Positions 1 to 6,507 of a stretch of 7,028 bases of DNA are shown here, in pieces (the stretch's first letter is position 1; the number at the start of each line of letters is the position of its first letter). The notes under the pieces were generated by a model, which saw only the letters and a program-made list of their open reading frames with translations, did not search any database and had not been told where the DNA came from. The stretch spans positions 21,190-28,217 of the forward strand of contig DNHH01000005.1 of assembly GCA_003485955.1 (NCBI GenBank), written 5' to 3'. The DNA is from Opitutia bacterium (GTDB lineage Bacteria > Verrucomicrobiota > Verrucomicrobiia > Opitutales > UBA953). A program made the translations under genes and the position numbers.

Positions 1-833
1 CCACCATTTGCGCACGCTACGGCCTTGAGTGCGTGGTTTACATGGGCGAAGAAGACACTAAGCGTCAGTCGCTAAACGTCGCACGTAGGAAATTGCTGGG
101 TGCCAAAGTTGTGCCAGTGACATCAGGATCGCGCACTTTAAAAGATGCGATCAATGAAGCTATGCGCGATTGGGTTACCAATGTTAGTGATACCCATTAC
201 ATCCTTGGTACTGCTTATGGTTCGCACCCTTATCCTATGATGGTACGTGATTTCCATCGCGTCATCTCAGTGGAGTCTAAAGCGCAGATGCTCGAGGCAG
301 AAGGCCGACTTCCAGATGAAGTCGTTGCCTGTGTTGGTGGCGGATCGAATGCCATTGGATCATTTTTTGAATACTTAGATGAGCCAAAGGTGAGACTCGT
401 TGGCGTTGAGGCCGGTGGACGTGGAATTCAGCGTGGTGAACATGCCGCGCGTTTCGCGGGCGGCCGCGTTGGTGTACTTCAAGGCTGCCTGACGTACCTC
501 TTGCAAGACAGTGAAGGGCAAATCGAAGGCACGCATTCCGTTTCAGCTGGGTTGGATTATGCCGCGGTCGGACCTGAACATGCTTATTATCACGACAAGA
601 ATCGTATCGAATTTGCCTACGCCACGGACAAAGACACCCTCGATGCCTTCCAATTGCTTTCGCGTACTGAAGGTATTATTCCCGCGCTCGAATCAAGCCA
701 CGCACTTGCCTGGGGCTTCCGACGTGCGGCTGAACTCCCTGCGGATAAAGTCGTGCTCATTAATTTATCGGGACGTGGTGATAAAGATGTTTGGCAGGCG
801 GCCCGTGCCATGGGCGTCGACATAAAGCTCTAA
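1..833 (+). CDS. trpB: Tryptophan synthase beta chain, 5'-truncated by window edge
   Basis: This PLP enzyme of the TrpAB complex condenses indole with L-serine to give L-tryptophan in the cytoplasm. The reading frame is open from base 3 with no start, so the gene begins upstream. About 277 codons are present of a usual 390-410, and the first residues (TICARYGLECVVYMGEED) match the family near residue 120. Visible landmarks are the PLP-phosphate loop GGGSNAIG (bases 336-359), SAGLDYAAVGPEHA, EGIIPALESSHALAW and the C-terminal NLSGRGDKD. The Schiff-base lysine (in the HKxN motif) and the catalytic glutamate of ETGAGQHG lie upstream and cannot be checked here. The C-terminus is intact and ends at TAA 831-833, whose last base is the first base of the yicC ATG. 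TrpA and the rest of a trp operon are not visible, so operon membership upstream is unknown. The identification is secure. Confidence 0.96.
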   Translation, partial: TICARYGLECVVYMGEEDTKRQSLNVARRKLLGAKVVPVTSGSRTLKDAINEAMRDWVTNVSDTHYILGTAYGSHPYPMMVRDFHRVISVESKAQMLEAEGRLPDEVVACVGGGSNAIGSFFEYLDEPKVRLVGVEAGGRGIQRGEHAARFAGGRVGVLQGCLTYLLQDSEGQIEGTHSVSAGLDYAAVGPEHAYYHDKNRIEFAYATDKDTLDAFQLLSRTEGIIPALESSHALAWGFRRAAELPADKVVLINLSGRGDKDVWQAARAMGVDIKL

Positions 834-1696
834 TGGGCAACGCGCGTTCGATGACGGGCTTTGGTCGTGCTGCGATCACCTCCGGACAAGTGAACCTTGT
901 GATTGAAGTCAGCACCGTAAATCAGCGCGGTTTAGCGGTGATAGTGCATGTTCCGAATGAATGGTCGGAGCTCGAGTTACGTATTTCAACATTAGCACGG
1001 GAAACCTTCCAGCGTGGTAAAGTTACCGTACGGGTTGCCTGTAGCCGTGTTAACACCCAGGGCCTTGATCTAACCGAGCCTTTACGTCAATTGCGTGAAC
1101 TCGCTGCGAAACATGGTGTAAGTGGGCAGCCAGATTGGCATGTTTTACAACGAATGGTCGAAAAACAAATGGGCGACTCCGGGGTGGTACCTCTCGACGA
1201 CACTGTCTCTGCGGCTGCCGTAAGTTGCGCTCAAAATGCTTTTAAGGCCTGTGATGCGATGCGCGCGACAGAAGGCGAAGCACTGGTAAGTGATTTAACT
1301 TCACGTATCGACGCCATTGAAGCTCTTGTTGGTAAAATCGCGAAGATTGAAGAAGCAGCACCTTCACGACTCCGCGACCGATTACTCAAGCGCCTCCATG
1401 AGTTCGGTGTTGGTATAGATTTAAATGACGAACGCGTGCTAAAAGAATTAGCACTGCATGCGGATCGCTGTGACGTCTCCGAAGAAATTACCCGCCTACG
1501 AAGTCACCTTGCCCAAAGTCGCTCCCAGTTAAAACTTGCTGGTGCCGGTCGCGGCCTTGATTTTCTGACCCAAGAATTTTTACGTGAAGTCAATACCATC
1601 GGTAGCAAAGCCGCTGAGGTCGAAACCACGAAGGCCGTGGTCGAGGCTAAAACCGAAATTGAACGGTTCCGTGAGCAGGTTCAAAACCTTGAGTAA
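833..1696 (+). CDS. yicC: YicC-family endoribonuclease
   Basis: The product is 287 residues, the same length as E. coli YicC, a metal-dependent endoribonuclease reported to act in RNA turnover. The N-terminus carries the family signature RSMTGFGRA (residues 5-13), starting the YicC N-terminal domain. The C-terminal DUF1732 domain includes DERVLKELALHADRCDVSEE around residues 199-218 and ends in the typical TIGSKAAEV...EIERFREQVQNLE. The frame is open further upstream to an ATG-like codon inside trpB, but ATG 833 places the signature at the usual distance. The overlap with the trpB stop (TAATG) suggests translational coupling, since no Shine-Dalgarno sequence precedes it. An internal ATG at 851 (MTGFG) would cut into the signature and is less likely. 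In many bacteria yicC precedes gmk; here the next gene is an HU-type gene. The substrate in this organism is unknown. Confidence 0.93.
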   Translation: MGNARSMTGFGRAAITSGQVNLVIEVSTVNQRGLAVIVHVPNEWSELELRISTLARETFQRGKVTVRVACSRVNTQGLDLTEPLRQLRELAAKHGVSGQPDWHVLQRMVEKQMGDSGVVPLDDTVSAAAVSCAQNAFKACDAMRATEGEALVSDLTSRIDAIEALVGKIAKIEEAAPSRLRDRLLKRLHEFGVGIDLNDERVLKELALHADRCDVSEEITRLRSHLAQSRSQLKLAGAGRGLDFLTQEFLREVNTIGSKAAEVETTKAVVEAKTEIERFREQVQNLE

Positions 1697-1714
1697 CGCA
1701 GTCCTTGGGGTTTT
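1683..1714 (+). terminator. Possible weak hairpin terminator at the end of yicC
   Basis: An imperfect inverted repeat spans the yicC stop codon. The left arm AAAACCTTGAG (1683-1693) pairs with CTTGGGGTTTT (1704-1714) across a 10-base loop, giving 11 pairs of which three are G-T. The A/T-rich outer part puts four T residues right after the CTTGGGG core, as in a short intrinsic terminator, and another T run follows at about 1732-1736. The stem is weak and overlaps coding sequence, so it may only attenuate or be chance. An overlapping alternative, TTGGGG (1705-1710) with CCTCAA (1718-1723), also exists. Confidence 0.3.
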
Positions 1715-1873
1715 CGGCCTCAATTGTGCATATTTTTGGCTAATTTGAAGCGGTATTAAGTAAATTAGAGCACGGGTATTCATTCCTAAATGCTTCATCT
1801 TTACCCCTTTAGGAGACTTGCAAAGGTTGTCCGAGGATGTTCGATGTGAGTCTCACTTTAGCCATTTGCCGTC
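1697..1873 (+). promoter_or_regulatory. Spacer between yicC and the HU-type gene (leader/promoter region)
   Basis: This 177-bp stretch has no credible gene and is richer in A+T than its flanks, especially 1723-1770. It should carry the promoter for the HU-hisS-murJ run, but I could not find a -35/-10 pair with good sequence and spacing. TTGAAG (1745-1750) and TAAATT (1761-1766) are isolated. A perfect 6-bp inverted repeat, CCTAAA (1785-1790) and TTTAGG (1808-1813), has a 17-base loop. Its right arm overlaps AGGAG (1811-1815), which looks like a ribosome-binding site but is about 60 bases upstream of the next start and has no convincing reading frame behind it. In-frame stops (TGA 1847, TAG 1859) prevent an upstream extension of the next gene. 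Confidence 0.4.
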
Positions 1874-2230
1874 ATGTCAAACAAGCCAGCCAACCTTACC
1901 AAGCGCGAAATTGTCCTCAAAATCTTTGAGGAAACCAATCATTCGCAAAAAGTTATTCGTGAATCCGTCCAGCGCACGTTGGAAATTATCCAAGAAGCAT
2001 TGCTGGCTGGTCGCGATGTCGAACTCCGTAACTTCGGTGTCTTTGAAGTACAAATTCGCGAAAGCCGTATCGGTCGTAATCCCAACAAGCCTGAAACCGA
2101 TGTGGTTATACCGCGTCGTGCTGTCGTAAAATTTAAGTCAGGTAAGGAATTCAAAAAGGCACTGAAGTCGGCCGATCTCTCCAAATTCCAGGCGACCGCC
2201 GAAGAAGGTACGACTCCGCCGTCTGCCTAA
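1874..2230 (+). CDS. HU/IHF-family DNA-binding protein
   Basis: A 118-residue small basic nucleoid protein that would bind and bend DNA as a dimer. Residues 8-45 fit the two-helix dimerisation part (LTKREIVLKIFEETNHSQ...). Residues 49-59 hold the family hallmark VELRNFGVFEV. The DNA-gripping beta arm contains GRNP (67-70), whose proline is the intercalating residue in HU and IHF. It closes with IPRRAVVKFKSGKEFKKAL (79-97). The core is the usual 90-100 residues, and about 20 residues from 98 on form a tail rich in S, T, E and P. The arm has NKPETD where most homologues have a short TGE turn, slightly longer than usual. I cannot separate HU from an IHF subunit by eye. ATG 1874 is the only possible start, because an in-frame TAG lies at 1859-1861, and it lacks a Shine-Dalgarno sequence. 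hisS follows after 13 bp, suggesting co-transcription. Confidence 0.92.
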   Translation: MSNKPANLTKREIVLKIFEETNHSQKVIRESVQRTLEIIQEALLAGRDVELRNFGVFEVQIRESRIGRNPNKPETDVVIPRRAVVKFKSGKEFKKALKSADLSKFQATAEEGTTPPSA

Positions 2231-2243
2231 GCGGACTTCTTCC

Positions 2244-3581
2244 ATGTCTCGGTTTGAGTCTTTGCCTGGTTTTCGTGCCTTCTATCCTGAAGAACGCGCT
2301 AAACTCAGTCATATCCTCGATGTTTGGCGACAGGCTTGCCGTCGCTACAGTTTCCGCGAGTGGGAGGGGCCTGTCCTTGAGCCCTTAGAACTCTTTACGG
2401 CGAAATCAGGCGACGAGATTGTCCGCCAGCTCTTTAACTTCACCGACAAAGGTGAGCGTTTAGTTACCTTGCGTCCGGAGATGACTCCATCGCTCGCTCG
2501 GATGGTCGGTGCCCGTGCAAATGGTTTACCAAAACCCATACGCTGGTTCTCGATTGGAGAGTGCTTCCGTTACGAGAAACAACAAAAGGGACGCCTCCGT
2601 TCTTTCTATCAGTTGAATGCGGACTTACTCGGTGAGGCAGGTCCAGCGGCAGATGCAGAAATCATTGCACTTTGCGCAGACTGTTTATTGGGCTTCGGTT
2701 TAGCCCGTGAAAGTTTTGCGATACGTTTATCTGACCGTACACTTTGGTTTAGGGTTCTGGCAGCTTTAGGTGTGTCCGAAGATCTCGCTCCCGCTGTCTT
2801 AACAGCTGTGGACAAGCTTGAGCGCGCGACGGATGCAGAACTAACCGCCATGATTAAAGAGGCGTTGGCCGGAGCGAATGCCGACCCTGCGCTTATTCTA
2901 AGTGAAGCGCGTCGACTTGCTGCGGTACGTTCGTTTGCAGACCTTGAAATCATCCTGAGTAAAGATGAAGGCGTGCAAGCACGACTAGTCGAATGGCGCG
3001 AACTGCTTTCGCTACTTAAGAATCTTGGTATAGCGGACCTCGTACGCGTCGACCTTGGTATTGTTCGTGGACTCGCTTACTATACAGGATTTGTGTTTGA
3101 AGCTTTTGATTCCCAGGGTGACCAACGTGCCCTGGCCGGTGGTGGACGTTACGATGGTTTGATCGAAAAACTAGGCGGTCCGGCTTTGCCAGCCGTCGGT
3201 TTTGGCATGGGCGATGTCACTGTCGCCAACTTACTCGAAGATCGTGGCCTAGTACCAGCGTATGCCGATGGTCCTGATTTCTACGTGGCCATTTTAGGTG
3301 CCGATGCACGTCCGTCTGCCTTATCAGACGTTACCATTTTACGTACGGGTGGGATGCGGGTAGAATATAATCTACGTGACGGTAAATTCCCCAAACTCAT
3401 GCAGGCAGCTGAAACTGCCGGTGCGAAGTTTGCACTTATCTATGGAGGCGATGAAATCGCGAATGGGGTTGTTAAGGTGCGCGATTTAACGACGCGTACC
3501 GAAGCGACCATACCGCGTACGGATATCATCCCTGCGCTCCGTGCTGTCCTGTCAGAAGGATTTAGTGCGATTCAGCCCTGA
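2244..3581 (+). CDS. hisS: Histidyl-tRNA synthetase
   Basis: This class II aminoacyl-tRNA synthetase charges tRNA-His. Its 445 residues are a normal length. The catalytic core opens with FESLPGFRAFYPEE (4-17), followed by motif 1 and the TLRPEMTPSLAR segment (75-86). Motif 2 is FRYEKQQKGRLRSFYQ (108-123), and the histidine-binding HisA segment is RGLAYYTG (275-282), with AGGGRYDGL at 298-306. Residues from about 343 form the HGTP-type anticodon-binding domain (FALIYGGDEIANGVVKVRDL), which argues against the ATP-PRT regulatory paralogue HisZ, since HisZ lacks that domain. Motif 3 reads GFGMGDV (319-325) instead of the usual GxxxGLERL, so the typical arginine is absent. I recall this form from a HisRS branch found in Verrucomicrobia and Planctomycetes-like bacteria, so the gene is probably functional. 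No Shine-Dalgarno precedes ATG 2244. The gene ends 10 bp before murJ. Confidence 0.95.
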   Translation: MSRFESLPGFRAFYPEERAKLSHILDVWRQACRRYSFREWEGPVLEPLELFTAKSGDEIVRQLFNFTDKGERLVTLRPEMTPSLARMVGARANGLPKPIRWFSIGECFRYEKQQKGRLRSFYQLNADLLGEAGPAADAEIIALCADCLLGFGLARESFAIRLSDRTLWFRVLAALGVSEDLAPAVLTAVDKLERATDAELTAMIKEALAGANADPALILSEARRLAAVRSFADLEIILSKDEGVQARLVEWRELLSLLKNLGIADLVRVDLGIVRGLAYYTGFVFEAFDSQGDQRALAGGGRYDGLIEKLGGPALPAVGFGMGDVTVANLLEDRGLVPAYADGPDFYVAILGADARPSALSDVTILRTGGMRVEYNLRDGKFPKLMQAAETAGAKFALIYGGDEIANGVVKVRDLTTRTEATIPRTDIIPALRAVLSEGFSAIQP

Positions 3582-3583
3582 GG
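3580..3583 (+). promoter_or_regulatory. Shine-Dalgarno sequence of murJ
   Basis: GAGG overlaps the hisS TGA stop and lies 8 bases before the ATG at 3592. It is the clearest ribosome-binding site in the window and supports 3592 over the upstream in-frame start inside hisS. Confidence 0.45.
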
Positions 3584-3591
3584 CTCTCGGG

Positions 3592-5193
3592 ATGTCTGAA
3601 CAGCAACGCCAATACCGTGATATGACGACGACAGCGTCTTGGACGCTTGTCTCGCGTGTGCTTGGGCTCTTTCGGGATCAACTCATGACCGCCACCTTTG
3701 GCGCGGGCATTGTTTCATCAGCGTTCCTACTCGCATTTCAGATTCCCAATCTCTTTCGACGTCTGTTAGGCGAAGGTGCATTGACGGCTGCTTTAGTCCC
3801 CGCACTTGCGGCTAAGTTAGCCAAAGAAGGTCGTCCGGCTGCTTTCTCATTCCTCAACCACGTCCTCCGTCGAGTGCTTCCATGGATGACTGGCATCGCC
3901 TTGCTGGGTCTTGGTACTGCGGTTGGGCTTTCGCTTACTTTAGACGGTCAAGGTGCGCTCGCCGCTGAACTCACCGCTTGGTGCATTCCCTACATGCCAC
4001 TGATTTGTGCAGCCGCACTCTTCACCGGTGCACTGCAGCTCTGCGGTCGATTCGGTTTAGCCGAAATTGCTGCCGGCGTACTCAATCTTTGCCTGATTAC
4101 TTCGCTTCTTTGGCTAGGGCCTTGGCTATCTCCGTCCGATCTTGCAGGCCAGGCTCGTATCTTGTGCGTCGCGACCGTCGTCGGCGGTATTTTTCAGCTA
4201 CTTATTCCGCTCATTGGTCTACACAAAGAGGGCTGGCAGCCTAAACCGGCAACGGCCGATAACCAGGCTTGGGAAACTTTACGTAATGCTTTTGTCCCGG
4301 CATTAGTCGGTGCCGGTGTCTTGCAGCTCAACTTACTTTTCTCGCGCCTGCTTGCATTTGGCGTGGATGATAAATCACTCACACATTACTATGTTGCTAA
4401 TCGTGTGACGGAGCTGCCAGTTGGACTTTTTTCGGTGTCCGTTGCTGCGGTTATCTTCCCTGCATTAGCCACGGCATTTGCCCAAGGAGACCGCGAAGCG
4501 CTTTGTCGCAATTATGCGCGCGGATCGCGGTTGGTTATGGCCATTAATATTGGTGCTGCCGTTGCCTTCGCAGTATTAGCCAAGCCCATCCTTGAACTGT
4601 TGTTTGAATACGGACGCTTTAACAGAGATGATGTTAAGAGCTCTTCGGTACTCCTGGTGCTGTTTTCGGCTTCCATGCCTTTTTATGCACTTAGTGCATT
4701 AACATCACGCGCCTTAAACGTCATCGGCAGAACCGATGCGACATTGTTTGCAGCGATGCACGCACTCGGGGTCAATGCGGTGCTTTCGATTCTTTTAACC
4801 TACACCCCAGGTCTGAATCTGAATGGTGCTAATGGCTTGGCGATTGCCAACCTAGTTGCGGCTATTTGGCAGCTGAGCGTCCTTAAGTACTACTTACGTA
4901 AAGCCGAACCCGCATTCTTTGCGGAATCTCTCATCAAGCCTCTAGTCCAAGTACTCTTCGGCAGTTTTATTCTCGGTGCCGTTGCTTATAATACCAACGC
5001 TTGGCTGCATAATCATTTTTGGGGACAGCTGCCGAGCAAAGTGCTGATTTTTGCAACGATGTCTGTCTCGCTAGCAATTGCCTGCGGACTTTACGCCTGG
5101 ATATTGGATCAATTTGGTTACCCTGAGCGTGATCTCATTCGCGGTTACATCGATAAACTTGCCCACGTCCTCTGGATAAAGCGACGTAAGTAA
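3592..5193 (+). CDS. murJ: Lipid II flippase MurJ (MATE/MVF family)
   Basis: An inner-membrane protein of 533 residues (E. coli MurJ is 511) that moves the peptidoglycan precursor lipid II from the cytoplasmic to the outer leaflet. Alternating hydrophobic stretches fit the family's roughly 14 transmembrane segments. The N-terminus has the diagnostic SRVLGLFRD (21-29) and IPNLFRRLLGEGALTAALVP (51-70). The arginines equivalent to essential E. coli R18, R24 and R52 are therefore present as R22, R28 and R56/R57. The family segment YYVANRVTELPVGLFSV carries R271, matching essential R270. The C-terminus is basic (KRRK). ATG 3592 was chosen because it gives the expected N-terminus and follows a GAGG; the frame also opens at a TTG-like or other codon inside hisS. 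It is probably the last gene of the HU-hisS-murJ run and converges on the minus-strand unit with a 5-bp gap. Confidence 0.96.
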   Translation: MSEQQRQYRDMTTTASWTLVSRVLGLFRDQLMTATFGAGIVSSAFLLAFQIPNLFRRLLGEGALTAALVPALAAKLAKEGRPAAFSFLNHVLRRVLPWMTGIALLGLGTAVGLSLTLDGQGALAAELTAWCIPYMPLICAAALFTGALQLCGRFGLAEIAAGVLNLCLITSLLWLGPWLSPSDLAGQARILCVATVVGGIFQLLIPLIGLHKEGWQPKPATADNQAWETLRNAFVPALVGAGVLQLNLLFSRLLAFGVDDKSLTHYYVANRVTELPVGLFSVSVAAVIFPALATAFAQGDREALCRNYARGSRLVMAINIGAAVAFAVLAKPILELLFEYGRFNRDDVKSSSVLLVLFSASMPFYALSALTSRALNVIGRTDATLFAAMHALGVNAVLSILLTYTPGLNLNGANGLAIANLVAAIWQLSVLKYYLRKAEPAFFAESLIKPLVQVLFGSFILGAVAYNTNAWLHNHFWGQLPSKVLIFATMSVSLAIACGLYAWILDQFGYPERDLIRGYIDKLAHVLWIKRRK

Positions 5194-5198
5194 TCTTG

Positions 5199-5642
5199 TT
5201 ATGCCTGATGAAGCGGTCGGCCTTCGTCGAAGTCTAAATAGTCGAAGAACGTCTGGATGGGTCCGTCTGCGGCTAATCCAGCTTCGCTGAGACGCTTTTC
5301 AAGTGCTGGGCGTGCATCATCGCGCCACCCACGTTTCATCATATAGCCATTCCAAATTTCGATTCGTACAGTCGATAGTTTTACGCCTTGCGATTCTGCC
5401 CATTGGAGTACGGCTTCGTCGGTAGATTCTGCATGTGCTAAAACCCAGGCACTTAAATCTTCGTAGCGAACGCCGAGGTAGTGACAGCAGCGGCCATCAA
5501 ACCCTTTGCCTAAATTAGGTACATAATCAGTGGGCAGGGCGCCTTTGGCATGGAGGCGAATTTTATCCAACATACGTGGCAGGTATACCATGTTACATAC
5601 GCTGCTGTATGGACTACGAAGACCGGGAACGATTGTGGGCAT
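5199..5642 (-). CDS. DUF5069 domain-containing protein
   Basis: A 147-residue soluble protein with no signal peptide or membrane segment. It resembles DUF5069 proteins, which I know mainly from Verrucomicrobiota and some other bacteria and which have no established function. The N-terminal signature is VPGLRSPYSSVCNMVYLPRM (5-24), continuing LDKIRLHAKGALPTDYV. A central RCCHYLGVRYEDL and a C-terminal IEIWNGYMMKRGWRDDA, then FFDYLDFDEGR, complete the family-like pattern. ATG 5642 is chosen because the family normally begins a few residues before the PRSP/LRSP motif. The frame is open to a TTG at 5708, which would add 22 residues and overlap the amidase gene by 20 bp. The gene lies 46 bp downstream of the amidase stop on the same strand, so it is likely co-transcribed with it. 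The two adjacent cysteines could bind metal or form a disulfide, but that is only a guess. Confidence 0.82.
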   Translation of the reverse strand: MPTIVPGLRSPYSSVCNMVYLPRMLDKIRLHAKGALPTDYVPNLGKGFDGRCCHYLGVRYEDLSAWVLAHAESTDEAVLQWAESQGVKLSTVRIEIWNGYMMKRGWRDDARPALEKRLSEAGLAADGPIQTFFDYLDFDEGRPLHQA

Positions 5643-5688
5643 CCGTCCAACCTGTAGGAGTTTGTCCGAAGACGAAAGATGAATGTGC

Positions 5689-6507
5689 TTAGAGACCCGT
5701 TTGCTCAAGTAGCACTAACAAGGTAGCAACGGTCTCGCGGTCTGGCTGGCCGTCAACTTTGCTTGGACGATAATGACGCTGGAATGCCGACAATGCATGC
5801 CGGGTAGTATCATCAAGCTTACCGGTCATCGGAACTTGGTAACCCCAGCGTGAGAGTGCGCGTTGTATGTCCAGCGTGGTTAGGGCAGGCAGGGAAGGGG
5901 AGCGCAACTTTTCAGCGACATCGGATGGGTTAGGGTAGCACCCTACTCCTGCCTCGCGCTCGAGGCGTCGCCAGGGGAAAAGAATTCCAGGATCGAGTTT
6001 GCGGTTTGGGGCAATGTCCGAATGTGCGACCACATTCTGCGGAAGAATTTTGTGACGGCGGACAATATCAGACGCTAAGCTAGCGATGGCTGCAAATTGT
6101 GCTTCGCTGTAGGGATGAATATTTCCGTTAAGGTTAACGACCTCGATGCCGATAGATGTTTCATTTAAGTCATTGAGGCCCCTCCAGTGGCTGACACCTG
6201 CATGAAACGCGACCGTGTCCTCAGGAACGATAGGGATGATACGCGGTTCGGGTTCGTCGGTTATAAGGTAATGGACGCTGACCCGGGTCGTAGGGTCTTT
6301 GCCGCTCAAGATCTTGAGCGAGGCCTCATTGCTCGCGGCCGTGTAATGCATGACCAATTGAGTTACCTCCCCCTTTCGTGGACGGGTCACCCAACCCAAG
6401 GTATCAGGGTCCGATGCGCAACCAGTCAGGAGGGCAAGGGCTGGCAGGAATAGGCTGAGCTTTCGCAAAGAGTCCACGGGGTAAGTTTCCCATGCTGATA
6501 GGGACAT
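5689..6507 (-). CDS. Lipoprotein N-acetylmuramoyl-L-alanine amidase (AmpD/AmiD type) with peptidoglycan-binding domain
   Basis: A 272-residue zinc amidase that cuts the bond between N-acetylmuramic acid and L-alanine, for wall turnover or recycling. The N-terminus has basic residues (RK, 15-16), a hydrophobic run and the lipobox LLTGC with C30, so it should be a membrane-anchored lipoprotein in the periplasm, like E. coli AmiD. The Amidase_2 domain covers about 48-195. Expected zinc ligands are H54 (VMHYTAA), H162 and D172 (VVAHSDIAPNRKLDPG), with catalytic E122 (SIGIEVVN) and K170. LFPWRRLEREAG is typical of AmiD. A PG_binding_1 domain follows at about 213-268 (LDIQRALSRWGYQV...ALSAFQRHY). 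ATG 6507 is used, but GTG at 6477 would give a tidier 20-residue signal peptide (VDSLRKLSLFLPALALLTGC). Neither start has a clear ribosome-binding site. The gene diverges from the deoR-type gene and leads the unit with DUF5069. Confidence 0.93.
   Translation of the reverse strand: MSLSAWETYPVDSLRKLSLFLPALALLTGCASDPDTLGWVTRPRKGEVTQLVMHYTAASNEASLKILSGKDPTTRVSVHYLITDEPEPRIIPIVPEDTVAFHAGVSHWRGLNDLNETSIGIEVVNLNGNIHPYSEAQFAAIASLASDIVRRHKILPQNVVAHSDIAPNRKLDPGILFPWRRLEREAGVGCYPNPSDVAEKLRSPSLPALTTLDIQRALSRWGYQVPMTGKLDDTTRHALSAFQRHYRPSKVDGQPDRETVATLLVLLEQTGL

Noticed and set aside
1580..1798. A 72-codon minus-strand frame spanning the end of yicC and the spacer.
   Set aside because: Most of it is the complement of the conserved yicC C-terminus, with no family resemblance or ribosome-binding site.
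1818..2129. A 103-codon frame with a TTG start, two bases after AGGAG, overlapping the HU-type gene.
   Set aside because: It runs in another frame over a well-supported HU gene, its protein is low in complexity (rich in S and K) and unlike any family, and the AGGAG spacing to TTG is too short.
2609..2953. A 114-codon minus-strand frame inside hisS.
   Set aside because: It is antisense to hisS, with a composition (A, S, K, R rich) typical of a frame shadow.
2244..3581. Reading the hisS gene as hisZ, because of its odd motif 3 and HisA segment.
   Set aside because: The C-terminal anticodon-binding domain is present and motif 2 retains the FR-x-E core, as in true HisRS.
5207..5228. Hairpin GATGAAG/CTTCGTC near the murJ-DUF5069 junction as a terminator.
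   Set aside because: It is only 7 bp with one wobble, lies in coding sequence, and has no T run on either strand.
5643..5708. Extending DUF5069 upstream to TTG 5708.
   Set aside because: The added 22 residues precede the family's usual beginning and would overlap the amidase gene. ATG 5642 fits the family better.
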